Source: Thermacetogenium sp. UBA4966 (GTDB lineage: Bacteria > Bacillota > DSM-12270 > Thermacetogeniales > Thermacetogeniaceae). Taken from it: a stretch of 37,134 nt of DNA. The translations under genes and the position numbers were made by a program. The notes under the pieces were generated by a model. It was not told where the DNA came from. It searched no databases and was given only the letters and a program-made list of their open reading frames with translations. Below, piece after piece: positions 30,711 through 37,134 of this stretch (its first letter is position 1; every line of letters starts with the position of its first letter). The DNA lies in assembly GCA_002397275.1 (NCBI GenBank), contig DHAA01000030.1, forward strand, positions 1-37,134, in the 5' to 3' direction.

Positions 30711-31898
30711 ATGGAAGAAGGGGACTCGAACGGCAGAGAGGGAAAGTTTCCTGAACCGGCACAGGAGAGTGGACGCCATGATCGGAGAGAGTTTTTTTTT
30801 AAAACTCTGTTGGCAGTGTTCAACCCTAAAATAGTTCCCTATGTGGAGAGGCTATATCAGGTTGAGGAGCTTTTGTCCCTTTTTGAAATAGTTTCAGCAG
30901 GGGAAAATCAGCTGCACCATACTCTCTGTATGCTGGAAATGGCCGCCTCCATACCTGATAAAACATTAGAAGTATTGAAGATGACGGGTGAAGATCTGGC
31001 AGACGGGGTTATTTTCCATGACATTGGCAAGGGAAGAGAAGTAGACGACAGAGTTTTTGACTCCTCTAAGGTGCACAAGGCGAGGGCGCCTGCATATTTG
31101 CACCCTTATCCCGGGATGAATTGGGCGGAGTGGACGATACCCTTTCACGATCATGTTGGGAAAAGCCACCAGATAGCGAAAAAATACAACTGTTCGCAGA
31201 AAGTTCTGGAAGCCGTCGCCCTGCACCATCATGTGAAGATCAGGCCGCAGACACTGAACCTGGTGAGCGAGGCTCTGCATCTCAGCAATATTGTCAGATT
31301 GGACATTTTCTATTACAAACCGGCGCAGTACGCGGCTCCGGGCGGCAGCCTGGCACAGACCGTCGCCATTCTCGACCAGATGTGCGCCATCGAGAGAAAG
31401 TTCCGGGGCTTTTCCGGGTTGGGGATGGAACCACAGCAGATAGAATATGAGGTGGTGCGTGACCTGGTGATCGGGATTACCGGGAAAGACGACCCGCGTC
31501 TGGATGTTCTGGGCATATCCCTGACCGGCGGGGAGTCGGTGATCCTCTTCGATTTGCGGGCTTTCGGCAGCTTCGTCAAGATGCATACCGAATACGAGGT
31601 TCAAAACATGAAGGCCTCTATCCTGCAGTTAATTCGCAACCTGATCCGCGTCAGCCGGGAGGGCAGAGAGCGTGACCTGGTCGCTCTTATCGGAGGGGAT
31701 GAATACGCTGTTGTGACAAAGGTTCAAGATTGCAAAGTTCTTGATGAAATGATCGAAAGGGTAGCCGGCATAATCAAGTTGAAGACAGGGCTTCAGGTTA
31801 GAGCAGGTTACGGTATAGGGGATCGTATTGATGAGAATTATCACCAGGCCCGTATCCAGGCCGAGATGTTGAAAGAGCGCCGATTTTTATCGGAATAG
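30711..31898 (+). CDS. HD-domain protein with C-terminal GGDEF-like domain
   Basis: 395 residues from ATG 30711, after GGAGGTGGG and 25 bp past secA. The N-terminal 65 residues are helical. An HD phosphohydrolase-like domain spans about 66-205, with His69/70, His103-Asp104 in VIFHDIGKG, the HHH at 172-174, and LSNIVRLD. The C-terminal part (about 275-385) looks like a GGDEF domain: Asp281 in LFDLRAFG where DxDxFK is usual, GGDEY at 328-332, then AGYGIG and a final helix. This suggests turnover or sensing of a cyclic dinucleotide or related nucleotide. Whether the divergent GGDEY domain is catalytic is open. It lies between secA and prfB, an unusual setting for such an enzyme. Confidence 0.8.
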   Translation: MEEGDSNGREGKFPEPAQESGRHDRREFFFKTLLAVFNPKIVPYVERLYQVEELLSLFEIVSAGENQLHHTLCMLEMAASIPDKTLEVLKMTGEDLADGVIFHDIGKGREVDDRVFDSSKVHKARAPAYLHPYPGMNWAEWTIPFHDHVGKSHQIAKKYNCSQKVLEAVALHHHVKIRPQTLNLVSEALHLSNIVRLDIFYYKPAQYAAPGGSLAQTVAILDQMCAIERKFRGFSGLGMEPQQIEYEVVRDLVIGITGKDDPRLDVLGISLTGGESVILFDLRAFGSFVKMHTEYEVQNMKASILQLIRNLIRVSREGRERDLVALIGGDEYAVVTKVQDCKVLDEMIERVAGIIKLKTGLQVRAGYGIGDRIDENYHQARIQAEMLKERRFLSE

Positions 31899-31909
31899 GA
31901 GTGATATTG

Positions 31910-33014
31910 ATGTTGAGTGAGTACAGAAGAGAACTGGATCAACTGGAACGCAAACTTCATGAATTGAGGGGTTCTCTTTGACCTGGATGCCAAAGAGATT
32001 AAGCTGAAAGATATGGAAAAAAGGACGGCGAACCCTGATTTTTGGGGAGAGCCCGATAAAGCAAAGAAGATCTTGCAGGATGCGGCGTCGCTCAAGGATG
32101 ATCTGTCCCGCTTTGAGAAAATAAGGAAAGACTATGAAGAACTGCAGGTCTTGCTGGAATTGAGCGAGGAGTCCGGGGATCAGGAGTTGTTTGCGGAGTT
32201 TAAGGGGAGCCTTGCCGAACTGTCTGTTGCTGTGGGTAAATGGGAGCAGGAAAAACTTCTCGGCGACCCTTATGATAAGAGGAACGCCATGGTTTCGCTG
32301 CATGCCGGAGCGGGAGGCACCGAGGCCCAGGACTGGGTGGAAATTCTCTTCCGCATGTACGGACGCTGGGCGACCATGCAGCATGGTTTTAAATTCGAGG
32401 TGTTGGATTACCTGGCTGGGGATGAAGCCGGAATTAAGAGCGTTACTTTCCTTGTGGCCGGTAAAAACGCCTACGGGTATTTAAAAGCTGAACGAGGCGT
32501 ACACCGCCTGGTGCGCATTTCGCCCTTCGACTCTTCGGGGAGACGCCATACTTCCTTTGCTTCTGTGGATGTCATCCCTGAGGTGAAGGAGGACAACGAG
32601 GTGGAGATCAACCCGGATGATCTGCATATGGATACCTACAGAGCCAGTGGGCCGGGAGGGCAGTATGTGAACAAAACCGACTCGGCTGTTCGCATTACCC
32701 ACCTGCCCACCGGGATTGTCGTACAGTGCCAGAACGAACGCTCTCAGCTCTCCAACCGGCTGCGGGCGATGAATATGCTGCGCTCACAGCTGCTGGCTTT
32801 GAAGAAACAGAAGCAGGAGGAGAAATTGGCCGAACTGCGGGGAGAGCAGCGGGTAATAGCGTGGGGGAATCAAATACGTTCCTATGTTTTTGAGCCGTAC
32901 ACCATGGTCAAGGACCACCGGACAGGGGTAGGCGTAGGTAATATCCAGGCCGTGATGAACGGGGAGATCGATATCTTTATCGACGCCTATCTGCACATGC
33001 TGCATCAAGAGTAA
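31910..33014 (+). CDS. prfB: peptide chain release factor 2 with programmed +1 frameshift
   Basis: 367 residues when read as 31910-31978 joined to 31980-33014. ATG 31910 follows AGGAG. The 0 frame runs 23 codons to an in-frame TGA at 31979-31981. Skipping T31979 continues as DLDAKEIKLKDMEKRTANPDFWG. The anticodon-like SPF (RISPFDSSGRR) and the catalytic GGQ (SGPGGQYVNKTDS) are present, so it is RF2, which releases peptides at UGA and UAA. Low RF2 slows termination at the UGA, favours the shift and raises RF2: classic autoregulation. It starts 11 bp after the HD-GGDEF gene. Confidence 0.97.
31967..31982 (+). promoter_or_regulatory. RF2 +1 frameshift site
   Basis: An internal Shine-Dalgarno-like AGGGG (31967-31971) lies 4 nt before the slippery CTT (31976-31978), followed by TGA C (31979-31982). 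The arrangement matches the classical AGGGGGTATCTTTGAC signal in spacing and in the CTTTGAC core. Confidence 0.95.
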
Positions 33015-33135
33015 ATGCCTTTGACGGAATAGACGGCCCCGGAGTGGGGGGGCATATGTCGATAGGGATACAAACTGAACCAAGGATTTCCTGGAGGGCT
33101 TTGAGGGCAGACAGCAGATGATGCTGCCTGCCTTT

Positions 33136-33153
33136 GCTGTACACGCTGTACAC
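33136..33153 (+). repeat. 9-bp tandem repeat upstream of hsdM
   Basis: GCTGTACAC occurs twice in direct contact (33136-33144, 33145-33153). Each copy holds the palindrome TGTACA. It lies about 40 bp before the extended -10 element, a position suitable for a regulator. Function unknown. Confidence 0.5.
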
Positions 33154-33193
33154 CTGGTTTTGTCAAAAAGTAGCGCACTGGTTGAGATATGAG

Positions 33194-33202
33194 TGATATA
33201 AT
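33194..33202 (+). promoter_or_regulatory. extended -10 promoter of the type I restriction-modification operon
   Basis: TGATATAAT: perfect -10 TATAAT (33197-33202) with the TGn extension. No good -35 is found at 16-18 bp. It lies 41 bp before hsdM. Confidence 0.65.
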
Positions 33203-33243
33203 GGAAGTTATGCCGGTGAAATCAAACAGAGGGAGTCGTTGCT

Positions 33244-34743
33244 ATGGCTGCGAAGAACACAACCGATATCGGCTTTGAACAGCAAATCTGGGCGGCGGCA
33301 GACATACTGCGCGGCAGTATGGACGCTGCTGAATATAAACATGTCGTACTGGGGCTTATCTTCCTAAAGTACATATCGGACAAGTTCGAGGAGCGTTATC
33401 GCGAACTCGAAGCTGATAATGACGATGTGGAAGATAAAGATGCTTATACCGAAAAGAACATTTTCTTCGTTCCTCCCCAGGCGCGTTGGAGCGTTATCTC
33501 CAAAGCCGCCCACATGGAGGAAATCGGCACGGTCATTGACGATGCTATGCGAGCCATCGAAAAGGAAAACAAGCGGCTGAAGGATATACTCCCCAAGAAC
33601 TATGCCCGTAGCGAACTGGACAAGCGCCGCCTTGGCAATGTAGTTGATCTGTTCACCAATATTGAAATGAACGAACACGGTAGCGGCAAGGATATATTAG
33701 GGCGTACCTATGAATACTGCCTGGCCAAATTCGCCGAACAAGAAGGCAAACGTGCCGGCGAATTTTACACTCCTGCCTGTGTCGTCAGGACGCTCGTTGA
33801 AGTACTGAAACCGTTTAAAGGACGTGTTTACGACCCGTGTTGCGGTTCCGGCGGGATGTTTGTGCAGTCGGCTGAATTTGTGGCGCATCATTCCGGCAAT
33901 ATCGGCAACCTTTCCATTTATGGTCAGGACGCTAACCCTACCACCCGCAAAATGGCGTTGATGAACTTAGCTATCCGCGGCATCGAAGCCGACCTTGGCG
34001 GGTACAATGCGGACACATTTCATAACGACCTGCACCCGCGACTGAAAGCGGATTTTGTCATGGCGAATCCACCATTCAACCTTTCAGACTGGAACGACGG
34101 CTCATTAAACGACGATCCTCGTTGGAAGTACGGCTTGCCGCCATCCGGTAACGCCAACTTTGCCTGGCTTCAGCATATGATCTACCACCTGTCGCCGAAC
34201 GGTAAAATGGGTATGGTGCTTGCCAACGGCTCCCTCTCGTCTCAATCCGGCGGCGAAGGGGAGATTCGGCGTAAAATTGTGGAGGACGATCTTGTTGAAG
34301 GCATTATAGCGATGCCGACGCAGCTTTTCTATACGACGCAGATTCCCGTTTCGCTTTGGTTTATCAGCCGCGACAAGAAACAGAAAGGGAAGACACTGTT
34401 CATCGATGCCCGTAAGATGGGAACGATGGTCAACCGCCGCCTGCGTGAGATGACCGCTGAAGACATCAATAAAATCGCCTCGACATTCGAGGCGTTCCAA
34501 AACGGGGAGCTTGAGGACGTAAAAGGTTATTGTGCTGTCGTAACCACCGAGAAAATTGCAAAACAGGACTATATACTTACACCGGGGCGGTACGTTGGAA
34601 TTGAGGAGCAGGAGGACGACGGCGAACCCTTTGAGGAAAAGATGGCACGACTGACCGGCGAGCTTTCCGAGATGTTCAAACGTTCTCATGAATTAGAGGA
34701 TGAAATTCGGCGGAGATTGGGGGCGATAGGGTTTGACATCTGA
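33244..34743 (+). CDS. hsdM: type I restriction-modification system DNA methyltransferase subunit HsdM
   Basis: 499 residues. The N-terminal helical domain (HsdM_N, about 8-145: EQQIWAAADILRGSMDAAEYKHVVLGLIFLKYISD) is followed by the SAM-dependent N6-adenine methylase domain. Motif I is DPCCGSGGMF (197-206) and motif IV is NPPF (275-278), the catalytic N6-adenine motif. GEFYTP at 172-177 is typical of HsdM. It modifies adenine in the host recognition site together with HsdS. ATG 33244 is preceded by GGGAG. Its end overlaps the rhuM remnant by 11 bp. First gene of the operon, behind an extended -10 promoter. Confidence 0.97.
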   Translation: MAAKNTTDIGFEQQIWAAADILRGSMDAAEYKHVVLGLIFLKYISDKFEERYRELEADNDDVEDKDAYTEKNIFFVPPQARWSVISKAAHMEEIGTVIDDAMRAIEKENKRLKDILPKNYARSELDKRRLGNVVDLFTNIEMNEHGSGKDILGRTYEYCLAKFAEQEGKRAGEFYTPACVVRTLVEVLKPFKGRVYDPCCGSGGMFVQSAEFVAHHSGNIGNLSIYGQDANPTTRKMALMNLAIRGIEADLGGYNADTFHNDLHPRLKADFVMANPPFNLSDWNDGSLNDDPRWKYGLPPSGNANFAWLQHMIYHLSPNGKMGMVLANGSLSSQSGGEGEIRRKIVEDDLVEGIIAMPTQLFYTTQIPVSLWFISRDKKQKGKTLFIDARKMGTMVNRRLREMTAEDINKIASTFEAFQNGELEDVKGYCAVVTTEKIAKQDYILTPGRYVGIEEQEDDGEPFEEKMARLTGELSEMFKRSHELEDEIRRRLGAIGFDI

Positions 34744-35162
34744 TAATACTGAAATCATTATCTACCAGATCGAGGACGGACAGACGAAGATAGAAGTTCG
34801 GATGGAGGATGAAACCGTCTGGCTGACGCAAGCGCAAATGGCTGAACTTTTCCAAACGACGAAACAGAATGTTAGCCTGCACATTAACAATGCCTTTGAA
34901 GAAGGCGAATTAAAACCGTCGGCAACCGTCAAGGAATACTTGACGGTTCAAAATGAGGGTTCCATTCGAGTTCAGACGAAACATTAAAAACTACAACCTC
35001 GCGATTTTGCTAAAGCGGAGGCTGAATAAGAAAAGTACAGCCGGAAGACATTGAGCAATCTCTCGCCCGCGGAGCGTGATTTCCTCGCGAGCGATAAAAG
35101 CAGCGCAAAAGCGGCTGGAGTGGAAGAAGAAGCCGAAGAAGGCGGGAGGTACGCAGGAATGA
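34733..35162 (+). pseudogene. decayed rhuM-family gene (virulence RhuM family)
   Basis: The intact N-terminal part (TTG 34733 to TAA 34985-34987) reads IIIYQIEDGQTKIEVRMEDETVWLTQAQMAELF and NVSLHINNAFEEGEL, typical RhuM. Near 34976 the homologous frame shifts, continuing as RNIKNYNLAIL in another frame. The central few hundred residues are missing. A C-terminal remnant follows (KAEAE, stop, EKYSRKTLSNLSPAERDFLAS), then after one more frameshift near 35090 it ends KRLEWKKKPKKAGGTQE with TGA 35160-35162, overlapping the hsdS ATG. At least two frameshifts, one nonsense codon (probably from TAT) and a large deletion are needed. RhuM genes are frequent passengers in type I operons; their role is unclear. 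Confidence 0.85.
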
Positions 35163-36361
35163 GGTTTATCACAACTGTAATTGGTAACATTGCCTCGGTG
35201 CAGACGGGTCCCTTCGGAAGCCAGCTTCATCATAAGGATTATGTTCTGGTTGGCACTCCAATTGTCACAGTCGAGCATTTAGGAAAACGGAAAATGATCC
35301 GTCAGAATTTGCCGTGTGTCTCCGAAGCGGATAAAAACCGACTGTCAAAATACACACTACGTTATGGCGACTTGGTATTTAGCCGTGTTGGGTCGGTCGA
35401 TAGATGTTCGTGGGTGAGTGAAGATGAGGATGGATGGATGTTTTCTGGGCGTTGTCTGCGCGTTAGACCAAACGACCCTTCAGAAATATATCATAAGTAC
35501 CTGTACTACTTTTTCAGCTTAGAATCGACGAAGGACTTCGTGAGGAATATTGCCGTGGGTGCAACGATGCCCTCCATCAATACTCGCTTGCTTTCCGAAG
35601 TACCGATTTCTTTTCCGGGCATCGAAGAACAGAGGCAAATCGGCGACGTTCTCTCCGCTCTTGATGACCGAATCGAGGCTAACACAGCGATAAATCATCA
35701 TTTAGAGCAGCAGTGCTACGCTATCTATCGGCGGTTCTTCGTTGAGGAAGAAAACCCGTCTTGGGAAGTCGGCACAGTTGCCAATTTAGGCGAAGTCATT
35801 GGTGGGAGCACTCCTTCCAAGGCAAAGCCCGAGTATTACACAAAACAAGGCATCGCATGGATTACTCCAAAGGACTTATCCATCAGCAAAAACAAGTTCA
35901 TCTTGCATGGTGAAGTCGATATTACCGACCTTGGGCTGCGAAACAGTAGCACACGGCTCATGCCGCGCGGAACAGTACTTTTCAGTTCCAGAGCGCCGAT
36001 TGGGTACATTGCTATTGCAAGTGGGGATGTCTGCACAAATCAAGGGTTCAAGTCCATTGTTCCTAAAGCAAGTATTGGAACGGTATATGTTTACTTCTTT
36101 TTGAAAGACAATCTCCAGATTATTAAGGGTATGGCTTCTGGCTCGACATTTACGGAGGTTTCGAGTTCTACAATGAAAATGGTTCCCGCTGTTATTCCCG
36201 ATTATCATACGCTCACCCTCTTTAGGGAAGCCTGCGAACCAATGTTTGAGCAGCAAGAACTTCTCGAACAGGAGAACGACCGCCTTGCCGCTCTGCGCGA
36301 TGCCCTTTTACCCCGCCTGATATCCGGCGAGTTGTCTGTAGCCGACGTGGACGCTAAATGA
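35159..36361 (+). CDS. hsdS: type I restriction-modification system specificity subunit HsdS
   Basis: 400 residues from ATG 35159, after GGGAGG and overlapping the end of the rhuM remnant (ATGA). The longer upstream frame is rhuM-derived and is excluded. Two target-recognition domains are seen (about 3-165 and 205-365). Each starts with a strand plus a G-x-T/S-P or TGPFGS motif and is followed by a long helix: FPGIEEQRQIGDVLSALDDRIEANTAINHHLEQQ, and at the C-terminus ELLEQENDRLAALRDALLPRLISGELSV. HsdS fixes the bipartite DNA target of the methylase and nuclease complex. The target cannot be predicted from sequence. Confidence 0.95.
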   Translation: MRFITTVIGNIASVQTGPFGSQLHHKDYVLVGTPIVTVEHLGKRKMIRQNLPCVSEADKNRLSKYTLRYGDLVFSRVGSVDRCSWVSEDEDGWMFSGRCLRVRPNDPSEIYHKYLYYFFSLESTKDFVRNIAVGATMPSINTRLLSEVPISFPGIEEQRQIGDVLSALDDRIEANTAINHHLEQQCYAIYRRFFVEEENPSWEVGTVANLGEVIGGSTPSKAKPEYYTKQGIAWITPKDLSISKNKFILHGEVDITDLGLRNSSTRLMPRGTVLFSSRAPIGYIAIASGDVCTNQGFKSIVPKASIGTVYVYFFLKDNLQIIKGMASGSTFTEVSSSTMKMVPAVIPDYHTLTLFREACEPMFEQQELLEQENDRLAALRDALLPRLISGELSVADVDAK

Positions 36362-36400
36362 TGATTTACCGTCTATAGACGATTTGATAGAATTGTACGA

Positions 36401-36409
36401 GGGGGGGGG
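36401..36409 (+). repeat. nine-G homopolymer ahead of hsdR
   Basis: GGGGGGGGG lies between hsdS and hsdR, ending 4 nt before the hsdR ATG and forming its ribosome-binding region. Long G tracts are prone to length change, so hsdR translation could vary between cells. Confidence 0.6.
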
Positions 36410-36413
36410 TCCT

Positions 36414-37134
36414 ATGCCATATACCGAAGCCAACTATGAAAATGCTGTCATAGAGGTATTCCGCGACGCATTAGGATATGCATACATCTATGGCCCTGAC
36501 GTGATGCGCGACTACGCGGACCAGCTTTATTCGGATGAACTGCTGCCTGCTCTGCGGCGTGTTAACCCGAAACTGCCGGAAGTCGCGCTTTTCGAGGCGG
36601 TCTACAAGCTGCGCAATTTCGAAGGCGGCACGGTATTGCAGAAAAACATCCAATTCATGGACTACCTCCAGAACGGCGTATCGGTGAACTACTTTTACGA
36701 AGACGAGCAGCGATCGTCACTCGTATCTCTCGTGGACTTTGAAAATATGGAGCGCAACACCTTCACTGTTGCCAACCAATGGACAATTATTGAGAACAGC
36801 GAGAAACGTCCGGATGTTCTCGTGTTCCTTAATGGCCTGCCCATTGTGGTGTTTGAGTTGAAGTCGCCCTCCCGCGAGGAAACGGACGCTTCCGAAGCCT
36901 ATTGCCAACTTCGCAACTATATGATGGGAATTCCGTCCCTCTTTATTTACAATGCCTTCTGCGTAATGAGCGACCTTGCCGTCTCCAAAGCCGGAACCAT
37001 TACCGCGGGTGAAGACCACTTTATGGAGTGGAAAACGAAGGACGGCAGCTATGAAAACACGCAGTATGCCCAGTTCGACACCTTCATCGAGGGGATGTTC
37101 GACAAGGCGCGACTGCTCGATATTATAAAGAACT
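36414..37134 (+). CDS. hsdR: type I restriction enzyme subunit HsdR, 3' end outside window
   Basis: The frame is open from ATG 36414 to the window end (240 codons). The N-terminal HSDR_N nuclease domain has the PD-(D/E)xK site: Asp134 in RPDVLVFLNG, Glu148 and Lys150 in VVFELKSPSREE. The motif order and the TEANYENAVIEVF start are typical of HsdR. The helicase motor should follow beyond the window. It cuts DNA lacking HsdM modification after ATP-driven translocation. The start lies 52 bp after hsdS, behind a nine-G tract instead of a normal GGAGG. Confidence 0.95.
   Translation, partial: MPYTEANYENAVIEVFRDALGYAYIYGPDVMRDYADQLYSDELLPALRRVNPKLPEVALFEAVYKLRNFEGGTVLQKNIQFMDYLQNGVSVNYFYEDEQRSSLVSLVDFENMERNTFTVANQWTIIENSEKRPDVLVFLNGLPIVVFELKSPSREETDASEAYCQLRNYMMGIPSLFIYNAFCVMSDLAVSKAGTITAGEDHFMEWKTKDGSYENTQYAQFDTFIEGMFDKARLLDIIKN

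Noticed and set aside
35051..35158. Longer N-terminus for HsdS
   Set aside because: The extra 36 codons are the C-terminal remnant of rhuM, and ATG 35159 has its own ribosome-binding site.

Overview
The window looks like chromosomal DNA of a motile, strictly anaerobic Gram-positive bacterium of the Clostridia (Peptococcaceae/Desulfotomaculum-like). This is inferred from the fliD-flaG-fliS block behind a sigma-D-type promoter, a c-di-AMP (ydaO) riboswitch, the order cold-shock protein / long-form HPF / secA / prfB, frequent GTG and TTG starts behind GGAGG sites, and a corrinoid methyltransferase cluster. No 16S rRNA or other taxonomic marker is present, so the placement is tentative.

Layout. 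1-759: 3' part of an Fsr-like MFS exporter. 980-2745 (minus): a radical-SAM aminomutase whose substrate-binding residues (Lys353, Asn390) are those of glutamate 2,3-aminomutase, behind a promoter, a c-di-AMP riboswitch and an intrinsic terminator. 2827-6297 (plus): fliD, flaG, fliS, a FliT-like gene and a DUF6470 gene. 6321-8854 (minus): polar amino-acid ABC importer with a terminator between the binding-protein and permease genes. 9046-10114: EamA transporter and tRNA-Thr(CGU). 10352-15812: TetR regulator with two palindromic operators, an MMPL/RND exporter and a secreted heptad-repeat protein. 15834-20394: corrinoid methyl-transfer cluster (corrinoid protein 1, UroD-type methyltransferase, a 44-aa small protein and a methyl-THF-type methyltransferase, facing a GntR regulator and corrinoid protein 2). 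20544-24105: small metal- or redox-related genes (zinc-ribbon protein whose ribosome-binding site lies in a long hairpin, a frameshift-split Cys-rich thioredoxin-like gene, a nitrilase-family hydrolase, an N-formylglutamate-amidohydrolase-like gene, a DUF134 regulator with an apparent AUU start, and a NifX/NifB-type protein). 24376-26544: MEDS-PAS hybrid histidine kinase. 26652-26725: cluster of DnaA boxes. 26868-33014: csp, hpf, secA, an HD-GGDEF protein and prfB with the classical +1 frameshift. 33194-37134: type I restriction-modification operon hsdM, decayed rhuM, hsdS, hsdR (3' end outside the window).

How the genes fit together. In the aminomutase unit, a second messenger tied to turgor and potassium appears to control synthesis of beta-glutamate, a compatible solute. 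The methyltransferase cluster has the parts needed to move a methyl group from an unidentified substrate onto a corrinoid protein and then to tetrahydrofolate. Its promoter carries three 10-bp tandem repeats over the expected start site, a plausible target of the GntR protein. The strongest candidates for undescribed biology are the c-di-AMP/aminomutase pairing, the methyltransferase cluster with its small protein, the RBS-sequestering hairpin, and the split CGCGCGCGCG-motif protein.
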